Part shown: positions 16,028-24,701 of the stretch, piece after piece
Layout: each line of letters begins with the position of its first letter
Position numbering within the stretch: position 1 is the stretch's first letter
From: Hymenobacter sp. HSC-4F20
Lineage (GTDB): Bacteria > Bacteroidota > Bacteroidia > Cytophagales > Hymenobacteraceae
DNA: 64,000 bases
Reading direction: 5' to 3'
Assembly (NCBI RefSeq): GCF_019599275.1
Contig: NZ_JAHZTD010000001.1
Location: 1,302,001-1,366,000, forward strand
Notes under the pieces: model-generated
Told to the model about the DNA's origin: nothing
The model's database searches: none
Seen by the model: only the letters and a program-made list of their open reading frames with translations
Translations under genes and position numbers: made by a program

Positions 16028-19000
16028 CTACTTGGGCAGGCTATTCAACAACTGTTCCAAACTATACTCATCTGGAATCAGTACTTCCCTAGCCTTGCTA
16101 CCCTCAAACGGTCCGACGATGCCTGCGTGTTCCAATTGGTCGATTAATCGGCCGGCGCGGTTGTAGCCTAGCTTGAGCTTGCGCTGGATAAGGGAGGTGC
16201 TTCCCTGCTGGTGCAGCACAATTACGCGGGCGGCTTCCTCGAACATAGAATCCCGGTCGGTGGGGTCGAAGTCGTCAACATCACCGTTACCGCTGCCGGC
16301 CTCGCCGGGTACTTCGGGTAGCTCGTAGGCATTGGGGTAGCCCTGCTGCTCACCCACGAAGTCGCAGAGGCGGTCTACCTCGGGCGTGTCAATGAAGGCG
16401 CACTGCACCCGGATGATGTCGGAGCCCTGGGAAATTAGCATGTCGCCCTGGCCAATGAGCTGGTCGGCGCCACCGGCATCGAGAATGGTGCGCGAGTCGA
16501 TTTTGCTGGTCACCTTGAAGGAAATACGGCAGGGAAAGTTGGCTTTGATGATACCCGTAATAACGTTCACGGACGGACGCTGGGTAGCCACAATCAGGTG
16601 AATCCCGATGGCGCGGGCCAGCTGAGCCAGGCGGGCAATGGGAGTTTCTACCTCCTTGCCGGCCGTCATCATGAGGTCAGCCAGCTCATCAATCACCAGC
16701 ACAATAAAGGGCATGTAGCGGTGGCCCTTTTTCGGGTTGAGGCGGCGCTCCACAAACTTACGGTTGTACTCCTTGAGGTTGCGGCAGCCAGCGTCCTTGA
16801 GCAGGTCGTAGCGCTTGTCCATCTCCATGCACAAGGAGTTGAGCGTGTTCACTACCTTCTTGGTATCAGTAATGATGGGCTCCTCCGACTCGGGCAACTT
16901 GGCCAGAAAGTGGCGCTCAATCTTGTTGAAGATGCTCAGTTCTACCTTCTTGGGGTCGACGAGCACAAACTTGAGCTGGGAAGGGTGACGCTTGTAGAGC
17001 AGCGAGGCCAGAATCACGTTCAGACCCACCGATTTACCCTGACCCGTAGCACCCGCCATCAGCAAGTGAGGCATTTTGGCCAGGTCCACCACAAATACCT
17101 CATTGGTAATGGTCCGCCCGAAAGCAATGGGCAAGTCCATTTCGGTGGCCACAAACTTGTCGGTATTGAACACTGAGCGGATGCTCACCATTTCCTTTTT
17201 GGTGTTCGGCACCTCAATACCAATGGTGCCCTTGCCCGGAATAGGGGCAATGATGCGGATGCCCAGGGCCGCGAGGCTCAGGGCAATGTCATCTTCGAGG
17301 CTCTTGATTTTGGAGATGCGCACCCCGGCGTCGGGCACGATTTCGTAGAGCGTAACTGTGGGCCCGATGGTGGCCTTAATGCTGGCGATGTTGATGCCGT
17401 AGTGCCCCAGGGTTTCCACAATGCGGTCCTTGTTGGCTTCCAGCTCTTCTTTGGTCACCTGGGCCTTGGCTACCCCATAGTCGTTGAGCAGCTCCAGGGT
17501 AGGGTACTGGTAGCGGGGCAGGTCGAGGGTCGGGTCGTACTCGCCGGTGGGCATGGCCTCTTCTTCCTCGTCCTCCTCGGCAATAACGGCCATATCGGCG
17601 CCGGCCGAAGGGTCGAGCTCGTGGGTAGAGGTAGTAGCATCCTCCACCTCAAACGACAAGCCTGCCGGTACACTGGAGGGAGTTACAGGAGCTATAGGCA
17701 GAGATGGAGCCGGCAGCGGCGACTCATCGGCTACCAAGTCGGCCAGGGAAAGCGGCGTCGGCACGCTGGAGACGGCTACCGGCGCTTTCGGTGCGGGCGT
17801 TGGTGCTACCTCGGGCTCGGGCATTTCGATGGAGAAGCTGGGGCCGCTGGCCGGGGCGGGGGTAGCCAAGGTAGCGGCTGCCCCGGTAAGGGCCGAGCCG
17901 GCAGAAGTGGCTACGCTCAGGGGCACACTAGCTGCTGCGGCCGCAAGCCCGCCCGCGCCTATCGTAGCGGTAGTGGCGGCCGTACTGGTGGCGGCAACAA
18001 AGGCAGGAGTAGGCGCTGCTACCGGACCGGTACGCTGGGGCTCTATTTCCAGCTCTTCGTCCTCCTCATCGGGCTCTACTGGTTCCGGGCGAGCAGCCAG
18101 CGGGCCTACCCGCTTGAGTGTGATGCCTAGGGAGTCATCTTTAGGCTCCTGGGGCTCCTCAAAGGGGCTGGGGCTGGCGGCATAGTTCCCACGGGTACTA
18201 GAGCTAACGGCCATTTGCGGCACTAGCTCTTCTTCTTCGTCCCCTTCATCCCCAGCACTACGGCGCAGGTTCAGGTTGAGGCTGGTAACGTTGAAGAAGA
18301 ACACCACAAAGGAAATCAGCAGGAAAGCCAGCAGCAGCACCGTACCCCAGCCAATGAGGCTATCAAGCCAGAAGGCGGTTTCGTAGCCCACGCCACCACA
18401 CAGAAAGTCGAGGCTGTGGGCCAGGGCCGGGTCTACATCGGGGCTTTGGATGGTGAGCACCACGTAGCCCAGCAACACGCTCAGCCACAGCATGGTAAAC
18501 AGACATAGAGCCAGCACGTAGGTGAACGAGATGCCCGCCCGGCGGAACACAATCTTGTAGCCGATAAAAAAGACAATGGGAATGGCCGCAAAGGCTGCTA
18601 CCCCAAAGCCATCCTGAATTAGAAACTGGGCCAGCATTGCGCCCACCAGCCCCAGCCAGTTGCCCGTTTCCTGCCCGGCGTCTTTTAGCGGCGTACGGTC
18701 GATGCTCTCCGTTACGCTCTGGTCCGCGTGGCCCGTGAACAGGAAGGAAATGAACGCAATGGTGAGGTAGATGGAACCTATGAGAAAGAAGAAGCCCAGA
18801 AATAGCTGAAAACGCCGGTCGCGCAGGAAGCCGAAGATGCCGGTCAGGTTGACGGCGGGCAGTTTCAGAGGCTTGCGCGGACTTTTCGGGGCAGCGGCAG
18901 ATTTCGGAGCGCGGCCAGCCGGCTCGTTGCGGCGGCTTTCGCGCGCGGACTCGGGTTCACTGGGCCGGGGCTGGTTGCGGGCCGCGCGCGGCTCGGCCAC

Positions 19001-19066
19001 CGGCCGGGGCTCGTTAGTGCGGCCAGGGGCCGCAGAGGAGGGTTGCTTGTAGGTATTTTTAGCCAT
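16028..19066 (-). CDS. ftsK: DNA translocase FtsK
   Basis: FtsK is an inner-membrane ATPase that pumps DNA at the septum and activates XerC/D at dif. The ATG at 19066 (MAKNTYKQP) fits the promoter at 19085; an upstream in-frame start would lie inside the promoter. The first 70 residues are basic and Pro-rich. Four membrane segments follow (the first near residue 90, then VAAFAAIPIVFFIGYKIVF and others). A long acidic Ala/Pro linker runs to about residue 500. The motor domain has Walker A GATGQGKSVGLN near residue 669, Walker B FIVLVIDELADLM and the ATQRPSVNVITGIIKANFP stretch. The C-terminal gamma domain (TSLIQRKLKLGYNRAGRLID) reads the polar DNA motif. Full length at 1,012 residues. Confidence 0.97.
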   Translation of the reverse strand: MAKNTYKQPSSAAPGRTNEPRPVAEPRAARNQPRPSEPESARESRRNEPAGRAPKSAAAPKSPRKPLKLPAVNLTGIFGFLRDRRFQLFLGFFFLIGSIYLTIAFISFLFTGHADQSVTESIDRTPLKDAGQETGNWLGLVGAMLAQFLIQDGFGVAAFAAIPIVFFIGYKIVFRRAGISFTYVLALCLFTMLWLSVLLGYVVLTIQSPDVDPALAHSLDFLCGGVGYETAFWLDSLIGWGTVLLLAFLLISFVVFFFNVTSLNLNLRRSAGDEGDEEEELVPQMAVSSSTRGNYAASPSPFEEPQEPKDDSLGITLKRVGPLAARPEPVEPDEEDEELEIEPQRTGPVAAPTPAFVAATSTAATTATIGAGGLAAAAASVPLSVATSAGSALTGAAATLATPAPASGPSFSIEMPEPEVAPTPAPKAPVAVSSVPTPLSLADLVADESPLPAPSLPIAPVTPSSVPAGLSFEVEDATTSTHELDPSAGADMAVIAEEDEEEEAMPTGEYDPTLDLPRYQYPTLELLNDYGVAKAQVTKEELEANKDRIVETLGHYGINIASIKATIGPTVTLYEIVPDAGVRISKIKSLEDDIALSLAALGIRIIAPIPGKGTIGIEVPNTKKEMVSIRSVFNTDKFVATEMDLPIAFGRTITNEVFVVDLAKMPHLLMAGATGQGKSVGLNVILASLLYKRHPSQLKFVLVDPKKVELSIFNKIERHFLAKLPESEEPIITDTKKVVNTLNSLCMEMDKRYDLLKDAGCRNLKEYNRKFVERRLNPKKGHRYMPFIVLVIDELADLMMTAGKEVETPIARLAQLARAIGIHLIVATQRPSVNVITGIIKANFPCRISFKVTSKIDSRTILDAGGADQLIGQGDMLISQGSDIIRVQCAFIDTPEVDRLCDFVGEQQGYPNAYELPEVPGEAGSGNGDVDDFDPTDRDSMFEEAARVIVLHQQGSTSLIQRKLKLGYNRAGRLIDQLEHAGIVGPFEGSKAREVLIPDEYSLEQLLNSLPK

Positions 19067-19084
19067 TAGAGACACGCCAAAGAC

Positions 19085-19092
19085 CAAATCTA
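19085..19092 (-). promoter_or_regulatory. -7 promoter element of ftsK
   Basis: The minus strand reads TAGATTTG (TAnnTTTG), about 18 nt upstream of the ATG at 19066. The leader would be about 12 nt long. Confidence 0.55.
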
Positions 19093-19229
19093 GACAATTA
19101 TGTGATGCGCTGATGGCCTAATTTGCTAAGGTGCTGATTAGGTGAGGTCGGGAAATAGTGCCATGCCGTGTTGCCCAAGTGCAGCCCGCACGGCAGACCC
19201 GGCTTTGCGGCAGCGGCCCGCGGCTCCAC

Positions 19230-20963
19230 CTAGCGCACCTCGTACACCCACACCCGCCAGTAGGCGCCCGCCGCAGTATACGCTCCCGCTAGCCGCACCC
19301 CGCTCTGGGCCGGTTGGGCCAAGCGGGCCCCCGACAGCACGTAGCGCCCGCCCAGTCGGCGGAAGGCCGACGCATCAAAGGCCCAGTGCGCAACCTGCTT
19401 GTTGGCAAACGCCCCCACCCGGAAGTTCTTGCCCAACTCAGCCGAAAATAAGTAGCAGCGGTTACCCCAGGCGTCGAAATAGGTGCGTAGCACTGGGCTC
19501 TTGGCCAGCTCCCCCCGGATAAGCTCCCGGAACTGGTGCTTGTAGGCCAGCGGGTAGTTGTTCTGGTAGGCGTCGAGGGTGTAGAAGCCGTTGAGCGAGG
19601 CTACAGCCGGCGGAAGCCCCAGGCAGGCCACCCGGTAGGAGGCCGGCGGCTGACCGGTGCGCCGGGCTATGTCCCGCTGAATCCGGGCGAACAGGTCCGG
19701 GGCCACGTAGGCGGCGTACGTGGGCTCGGTGACGGGCAGCCGGCCCAGCAGGCGCCGTAGGTTGAGGGTCCATTCCGTGTTCATGCCCAGCCCAAGTAGC
19801 AGCTGTAGCCCAATCAGGCCGGCGGCCAGCGGTCCGCGCGGCAGATGGCGCAGGCCCAGCACCAGCACCCCAAACCAGGCCAGCGGCATCAGAAAGTGAA
19901 AGCGGGAGAAGTTAAACGCCCGTAGCGGCGGCATGGCTTGCTGCAAAACCCCACTCAACTGAGGATAAAAGCCGCACAACAGCGCCCCGGCCGCCAGCAG
20001 CCCCAGGCTGCCCGCCGCCACCCGCGCCAGACGCCAGCGGGCCGGGCCGGCAGGGGTATGCCACAGCGCCAGTAGAACAGCCAGCAGCGGCGCCGCCCGC
20101 AGAAACAGGCTGGCATGGTACTGGCCCAGCAGAAAGTAGCGCGCGGCTCCCGCCAGCCCTGCCCCTACCCCACCGGGGGCCAGCCGGGCGTAGTCGAACT
20201 CCAGCCGATGGGGCACAAACTGCCGCTCCAGTACAAGTGAGTACAGCAGCGGATACTCCACTACCCCGTAGCTCAGGGCCAGCACGGCCAGTCCGAGCCA
20301 GGGCCGCCACTTTAGCCGGCGGTGGTACCACGCATCGGCGGCCAGGACCAGACCCGCGGCAAGTAGTACAAACACCCCCGCCAGCACCAGGCTCGACCAG
20401 AATGCAAACGCCACCAGCGTCAGCCAGTCCGTCCACCGGCCGGAGCCCCGGTGCAGGTTCAGCAGAGCCAGCACTACCCACGGCTGCCCCAGCACCGATA
20501 CCCCGTAGACCGTGTAGGTAGGCAGCACTGCCCAGGCCAAGGCCAGCGCCGCGCACCAGCCCGCCTGCGCGGGGCCGGGCAACGCATAGCGCCGCAGGAG
20601 CAGATACATTCCCAGCAAGCCGGCCAGCCGCACCAGCAGTTCGTGCGCGAGGTAGGCGCTCAGCGGACTGCCTAAGGCCATCAGCCCCACCAAGGGCTGT
20701 AGCCCCGGCCGCAGGGCGTTGCGCGGCACCCCATGCAGCAGCCGGGCCACGGTGGTAGTGGGGCGGTAATCCAGCGCTTTGCCTTCCTGCAGTAGCACGA
20801 AGGGCGGGACCAGCTCCGTATCCAGGTTGTCATCGATAAGCACGTAGATATTCCCTCCCTGCCCTACGTAGGCCAGACTGAGCAGCAACAAAATACCCAC
20901 GGCCCACAGCAGCGCAGCAGGCAAAACAGACGAACGCCCCTCGGGAGCGGAAGGTACAACCAT
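19230..20963 (-). CDS. Polytopic membrane protein, DUF6044/YfhO-like
   Basis: The 577-residue protein has about eleven hydrophobic segments in the first 420 residues and a soluble C-terminal part (YVAPDLFARIQRDIARRTGQ, GFYTLDAYQNNYPLAYKHQF). The first extracytoplasmic loop carries DDNLDTELVP near residue 43; such an acidic motif after the first membrane segment is typical of GT-C enzymes and of the DUF6044/YfhO-type membrane proteins. I cannot confirm the family from sequence alone. The job is probably the handling of a lipid-linked sugar or surface glycan. A TACTTTTG element lies 24 nt upstream. No glycan cluster is adjacent. Confidence 0.75.
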   Translation of the reverse strand: MVVPSAPEGRSSVLPAALLWAVGILLLLSLAYVGQGGNIYVLIDDNLDTELVPPFVLLQEGKALDYRPTTTVARLLHGVPRNALRPGLQPLVGLMALGSPLSAYLAHELLVRLAGLLGMYLLLRRYALPGPAQAGWCAALALAWAVLPTYTVYGVSVLGQPWVVLALLNLHRGSGRWTDWLTLVAFAFWSSLVLAGVFVLLAAGLVLAADAWYHRRLKWRPWLGLAVLALSYGVVEYPLLYSLVLERQFVPHRLEFDYARLAPGGVGAGLAGAARYFLLGQYHASLFLRAAPLLAVLLALWHTPAGPARWRLARVAAGSLGLLAAGALLCGFYPQLSGVLQQAMPPLRAFNFSRFHFLMPLAWFGVLVLGLRHLPRGPLAAGLIGLQLLLGLGMNTEWTLNLRRLLGRLPVTEPTYAAYVAPDLFARIQRDIARRTGQPPASYRVACLGLPPAVASLNGFYTLDAYQNNYPLAYKHQFRELIRGELAKSPVLRTYFDAWGNRCYLFSAELGKNFRVGAFANKQVAHWAFDASAFRRLGGRYVLSGARLAQPAQSGVRLAGAYTAAGAYWRVWVYEVR

Positions 20964-20986
20964 AGAGAACGGCGTTTCGGCCAGAA

Positions 20987-20994
20987 CAAAAGTA
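20987..20994 (-). promoter_or_regulatory. -7 promoter element of the 577-residue membrane protein gene
   Basis: The minus strand reads TACTTTTG, 24 nt upstream of the ATG at 20963. Confidence 0.55.
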
Positions 20995-21060
20995 AAATTT
21001 CCCTGTCGAGGTGTTATCCTACACTCAACCGCCCACGTTATATGAGGCGAATGCTATTCT

Positions 21061-21492
21061 ATGCCTACTATGTACCAGCGCATCCTTACCACAGCCAGCA
21101 ACCCTGACTTTTGTCAGCTGACCTACGACGAAACCCGGCAGTGGCTCCGGGCCACCTGGGTCGGCTACGTAGGACCCGAGTACGCCCGCGACGGTGCCAC
21201 CGTGGGCCTGGAGATGCTGGAGCAGGTACATTGCCGCTATCTGCTGAATGACAACAGCCGCCTGCAGGGGCCCTGGTTCGACTCGCTGGACTGGCTGGCC
21301 ACGGTGTGGGGCCCGGCCGCCTCTGCCGCCGGGTTGCGCTACGTGGCCCACGTGGCTCAGCCCGATACCATTGTGAATGCCTGGATTAACCCGGCCGCCG
21401 AGTTGCTGCTGACGCGGTTTGAAATTCAGGTTTTCGAGAAAGAGGTAGAGGCCGCCGAGTGGCTAAGCAGCTGCCAGAAGCTTGCCAGCTAA
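21061..21492 (+). CDS. Hypothetical protein, possibly STAS/SpoIIAA-like
   Basis: The 143-residue soluble protein has no signal peptide. The pattern of an N-terminal strand with LTYDETRQWLRATW, a central LNDNSRLQGPW and a C-terminal strand-helix unit ending in EVEAAEWLSSCQ resembles STAS/SpoIIAA-like proteins seen in Bacteroidota, which are of unknown function. The resemblance is loose. An alternative ATG is three codons downstream (MYQRIL). The gene converges on xerD with only 12 nt between the stops. Confidence 0.65.
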   Translation: MPTMYQRILTTASNPDFCQLTYDETRQWLRATWVGYVGPEYARDGATVGLEMLEQVHCRYLLNDNSRLQGPWFDSLDWLATVWGPAASAAGLRYVAHVAQPDTIVNAWINPAAELLLTRFEIQVFEKEVEAAEWLSSCQKLAS

Positions 21493-21504
21493 GTAACCCC
21501 GCCG

Positions 21505-22407
21505 CTAGCTGCGCGGGTGAAACTCCGTGATAACCTGGCGCAGGTAGTCCCGGTCGAGGTGGGTGTAGATTTCGGTGGTGGTGATGCTCTCGTGGCCCAG
21601 CATTTCCTGCACGGCGCGCAGGTCGGCGCCGCCCTCAATCAGGTGGGTAGCAAAGCTGTGCCGAAAGGTGTGGGGGCTGATGCTCTTGCGGATGCCCGCT
21701 TTTTCGGCAGAAGCCTTGATGATATTGAAAACCATGACCCGCGAGAGGCCCGCCCCGCGCTTGTTCAGGAACACGGTGTCTTCGTGGCCCGGCTTGATAT
21801 CAAGGTGGGCCCGGATGCCCTGCAGGTAGAAGCCCAGGTGCTTGAGGGCGTCGCGGCCGATGGGTACGAGACGCTCCTTGTTGCCCTTGCCCGTTACCCG
21901 TACAAAGCCCTGGTCGGCGTAAAGGTTGGAGAGGCGCAGGCCCGTCAGCTCGCTTACCCGCAGCCCCGAGCTGTAGAGCACTTCCAGCATGGCCCGGTTG
22001 CGGGTACCCTCGGGGGTACTCAGGTCAATGCCGTCCAGCATCAGCTCGATTTCGGGGTAGCTGAGCGTATCGGGGAGCTTGCGGCCGGTTTTGGGTGCGT
22101 CCAGGGTATCGGTGGGGTCCAGAGTCAGCAAGTCCTCCATAATCAGAAAGCGGTAGAAAGCCTTGATGCCCGACAGGGTGCGCGCCTGGGAAGTGGCCGT
22201 CATGCCCAGCCCCCCGAGCCAGGTTAGGAAGTCGCGCAGAATGCGGGTAGTAACCTGCTGGGGCGAGGCGGGTAGTTTTTCTATTTCCAGGTACTGGCGC
22301 AGCTTCTGTACGTCGCGCACGTATGCTTCCACGGAGTTGGCGGAGAGGGACTTTTCCAGTTGCAGGTAGCCTTCAAATTGCTTGAGGGCGAGGGGCCAGG
22401 TAGACAT
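21505..22407 (-). CDS. xerD: Tyrosine recombinase XerD
   Basis: XerD resolves chromosome dimers at dif together with FtsK, which is encoded 2.4 kb away. The N-terminal SAM-like core-binding domain (KQFEGYLQLEKSLSANSVEA) is followed by the catalytic domain. The catalytic residues are all visible: Arg in SGLRVSELTGL near residue 150, Lys in GKGNKERLVPIG, HTFRHSF near 245, GHESITTTEIYTH with the nucleophile Tyr near 280. At 300 residues it has the expected length. The promoter TACTTTTG lies 32 nt upstream, divergent from aroQ. Confidence 0.95.
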   Translation of the reverse strand: MSTWPLALKQFEGYLQLEKSLSANSVEAYVRDVQKLRQYLEIEKLPASPQQVTTRILRDFLTWLGGLGMTATSQARTLSGIKAFYRFLIMEDLLTLDPTDTLDAPKTGRKLPDTLSYPEIELMLDGIDLSTPEGTRNRAMLEVLYSSGLRVSELTGLRLSNLYADQGFVRVTGKGNKERLVPIGRDALKHLGFYLQGIRAHLDIKPGHEDTVFLNKRGAGLSRVMVFNIIKASAEKAGIRKSISPHTFRHSFATHLIEGGADLRAVQEMLGHESITTTEIYTHLDRDYLRQVITEFHPRS

Positions 22408-22438
22408 ACCACGAAATCGGGAAAGGAGAAAAGTAGGG

Positions 22439-22446
22439 CAAAAGTA
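22439..22446 (-). promoter_or_regulatory. -7 promoter element of xerD
   Basis: The minus strand reads TACTTTTG, 32 nt upstream of the xerD ATG, in the divergent xerD/aroQ spacer. Confidence 0.6.
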
Positions 22447-22542
22447 CAGCTAGTTATGCGCCCATGCTGAAGAGCGGCCGGATTTAGCAGGCCCCTACCC
22501 CCTTGAAGCGCAACAAATGCTTCTCCCGGGGCAGAATGCCAA

Positions 22543-22550
22543 TACCTTTG
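22543..22550 (+). promoter_or_regulatory. -7 promoter element of aroQ
   Basis: TACCTTTG matches TAnnTTTG and lies 42 nt upstream of the aroQ ATG at 22592, which supports that start over an earlier in-frame ATG at 22517. Confidence 0.6.
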
Positions 22551-22591
22551 TTGCGCTGGCTGCGTACCGCAGCTCTTATGCCCTTCTTGTT

Positions 22592-23038
22592 ATGCAGATT
22601 CTTCTTCTTAACGGCCCCAACCTCAACCTGCTCGGCCGCCGCGAGCCGGGCATCTACGGCTCCCGCTCGTTTGAGGAGTACCTGCCCGAGCTGCGCGAAG
22701 CCTTTCCGCAGTTCGAGCTGGTGTACTTCCAAAGCAACCACGAGGGCGAGCTGCTGGACAAGCTCCACGAGGTAGGCTTCAGCTACCACGGCATCGTGCT
22801 CAATGCTGGCGGCTACACCCACACCAGCGTAGCGCTGGCCGACGCCATTGCGGCCATTGCTACCCCCGTGGTAGAGGTGCATCTGAGCAACCTGCACGCC
22901 CGCGAAGAGTTCCGTCAGAAAAGCCTTATCGGGCGCAACTGCGTAGGCAGCATCAGCGGCTTCAAGCTCGAAAGCTACAAGCTGGCCCTGCATTACTTCG
23001 ACAGCCAGCGCCCCAAGCGGGTAGGGTTCAAGGTGTGA
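22592..23038 (+). CDS. aroQ: Type II 3-dehydroquinate dehydratase
   Basis: AroQ catalyses the third shikimate-pathway step, converting 3-dehydroquinate to 3-dehydroshikimate in a dodecameric cytoplasmic enzyme. The protein starts at MQILLLNGPNLNLLG, the canonical N-terminus. The catalytic Tyr is in REPGIYG near residue 22, with FQSNHEGELLDKLHE, NAGGYTHTSVAL and the catalytic His in EVHLSNLHAREEFR near residue 100. The length of 148 residues is normal. The stop codon lies inside the first unit of an octamer repeat array (see 23036-23126). Confidence 0.97.
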   Translation: MQILLLNGPNLNLLGRREPGIYGSRSFEEYLPELREAFPQFELVYFQSNHEGELLDKLHEVGFSYHGIVLNAGGYTHTSVALADAIAAIATPVVEVHLSNLHAREEFRQKSLIGRNCVGSISGFKLESYKLALHYFDSQRPKRVGFKV

Positions 23039-23126
23039 AATAATGAAATAGTGCGTTTGACGTTCAGGCTGCTTGACTGGTGCGAATAGCGCATCAAACG
23101 CACGATTTCACCAGTTCACTAGTTCG
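23036..23126. repeat. Spacer bracketed by inverted octamer arrays (aroQ to aminotransferase)
   Basis: TGAAATAA-TGAAATAG-TGCGTTTG at 23036-23059 faces CAAACGCA-CGATTTCA-CCAGTTCA-CTAGTTCG at 23095-23126. The units keep an 8-nt period. The inner units GTGCGTTTG and CAAACGCAC are exact complements. The left array begins with the aroQ stop codon, and the right array ends 8 nt before the next promoter element. Confidence 0.75.
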
Positions 23127-23133
23127 CCACGCC

Positions 23134-23141
23134 TACCTTTG
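23134..23141 (+). promoter_or_regulatory. -7 promoter element of the class V aminotransferase gene
   Basis: TACCTTTG lies 28 nt upstream of the ATG at 23170 and immediately after the octamer array. Confidence 0.6.
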
Positions 23142-23169
23142 CGTTTCCACTGCCTAGCCTTTCCTTCCT

Positions 23170-24237
23170 ATGTATACATTCAATCCCGGTCCCTCGCAAG
23201 TGTACCCACAGGTGCGCCAGTACCTGCAGGATGCCTTTGACGAGGGCTGGCTTTCGGCCCAGCACCGCGGGGAGCGGTTTGTGCAGCTGATGCGCCAAAC
23301 CGTGCAGGAGCTGAAAAACAAGCTCAACGTCCCTCAGGATTACACGGTATTTTTCATGAGTTCCGCCACGGAGTGCTGGGAGGTGCTGGCCCAGAGCCTG
23401 ACGCCCACCAAGAGCTTCCACCTCTACAGCGGGGCCTTCGGGGAAAAGTGGTACGAGTACGCCAAGGAGCTGCGGCCCGCCACGGCAGGCGTCCGCTTTG
23501 GTCTCGATGACGTGCCCGAGCTGACGAGCCTGCCGGGCCTCGACGAGAAAACCGACCTGGTATGCATCACCCAAAACGAAACCAGCAACGCTACCCAACT
23601 TCGCGACGGGGTAGTGCTGAATATTTATAATCGACTGCCGGGCAATGCCCTACTGGCCGTAGATGCTACCTCCTCGCTGGGCGGCATTCAGCTCAAATAC
23701 ATCAAGGCCGACATCTGGTACGCCTCGGTGCAGAAGTGCTTCGGGCTGCCGGCGGGCCTCTCCGTAATGCTGCTCTCGCCCCGGGCCGTGGAGCGCCTGC
23801 GTAAAATCAATGAGCGCAAGCACTACAACTCGCTCATGGCCCAGTACGAGAAGATGCTCAACTACCAGACCACCCACACGCCCAATGTGCTGGGCATCTA
23901 CCTGCTGAGCCGTGTCATGGCTGATCGGCCAGCCATCAAGGTTATCCACCAGCACCTGCAGGACCGGGCCACCAAGCTCTACGACTACTTCGACCAGGCC
24001 ACCCAGCTTTCCCCGCTCGTGACCAACCCCGAAACCCGCTCCACTACCGTTATCGGCCTGCAAGGCCCGGCCGCCCTCATTGAGGAAGTAAAGCGCCGGG
24101 CCCTGACCCAGGGCTTGCAGCTGGGTAGCGGCTACGGCTCCTGGAAACCCACCAGCCTGCGCATCGCCAACTTCCCCGCCATCCCCGACGCCGCCTTCGA
24201 ACAGCTCGTGCAGTTCTTCGCCCGCGAGTTTGCTTAG
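23170..24237 (+). CDS. Class V aminotransferase, phosphoserine aminotransferase-like
   Basis: This 355-residue PLP enzyme has the SerC-like start YTFNPGPSQVYP. Other family features are MSSATECWEVLAQSL (cofactor phosphate), AVDATSSLGGIQLKYIKADI (Asp to the PLP ring) and the Schiff-base lysine in YASVQKCFGLPAGLSV near residue 195. It resembles phosphoserine aminotransferase, which makes 3-phosphoserine for serine synthesis, but the usual HRS and KN-GPAG signatures are altered (HRGERF, QKCFGLPAG). It may therefore be a paralogue with a different substrate. No serA or serB gene is adjacent. A strong hairpin follows the stop. Confidence 0.8.
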   Translation: MYTFNPGPSQVYPQVRQYLQDAFDEGWLSAQHRGERFVQLMRQTVQELKNKLNVPQDYTVFFMSSATECWEVLAQSLTPTKSFHLYSGAFGEKWYEYAKELRPATAGVRFGLDDVPELTSLPGLDEKTDLVCITQNETSNATQLRDGVVLNIYNRLPGNALLAVDATSSLGGIQLKYIKADIWYASVQKCFGLPAGLSVMLLSPRAVERLRKINERKHYNSLMAQYEKMLNYQTTHTPNVLGIYLLSRVMADRPAIKVIHQHLQDRATKLYDYFDQATQLSPLVTNPETRSTTVIGLQGPAALIEEVKRRALTQGLQLGSGYGSWKPTSLRIANFPAIPDAAFEQLVQFFAREFA

Positions 24238-24253
24238 CCGTGGAACTGCGGCG

Positions 24254-24294
24254 TCTAGCTTCTCTCCTAGCCTGGGGCCAGGAGAGAAGCTAGA
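24254..24294 (+). terminator. Hairpin terminator after the aminotransferase gene
   Basis: TCTAGCTTCTCTCCT and its exact complement form a 15-bp stem with an 11-nt loop, starting 17 nt after the stop. A short T-run (ATTTTTG) follows. Confidence 0.7.
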
Positions 24295-24300
24295 CCAGGC

Positions 24301-24687
24301 GCATTTTTGCTGGCGGGCGGCGGGGAACTACAAACTACCAACGCCCGGCAGGCCTACCAGTACTGGGCCAGCGAACCGCCGCCGGCAAACGGAACGGTAG
24401 TGCGCGGGCAGTACTGCCAGTCGGGTCCGTTCTCCAACGAGCACATCGTCTGGCCGGAGGTAGTGGCTTTGCCGGAATGAAGCCGGCTGTCTGTTCGGGA
24501 GGACAAGCTACTCCGGCAGGCTGAAAGAAGTTCTTTTCTGGTAAAGCCACCCGGTTGGCGCACTCTCAAGAGCACATTTCTGCAGTATACTACCCCCGGT
24601 TCGAGTGCTTACTCCACGTACTGCCTGCAGCCCGGCACCAGACGTAGGCTCATCTATGAAACGCAGTTGTACCCCCCATTGCTTTAG
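24301..24687 (+). pseudogene. Possible remnant of a small secreted-protein gene, interrupted by TGA
   Basis: One plus-strand frame reads as protein-like sequence on both sides of a single in-frame TGA at 24478-24480. It begins AFLLAGGGELQTTNARQAYQ, continues with VRGQYCQSGPFSNEHIVWPE, and after the stop runs to LIYETQL and a TAG at 24685. No start codon with a full signal peptide is visible. The ending resembles small Bacteroidota lipoproteins of unknown function as I remember them. This is a tentative call; it may be chance. Confidence 0.35.
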
Positions 24688-24701
24688 CTCTACCTTCTGC
24701 C

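Noticed and set aside
24335..24575. Minus-strand frames of about 70 codons
   Set aside because: They are antisense to the plus-strand remnant and read as Arg/Pro-rich shadow sequence with no export or family features.
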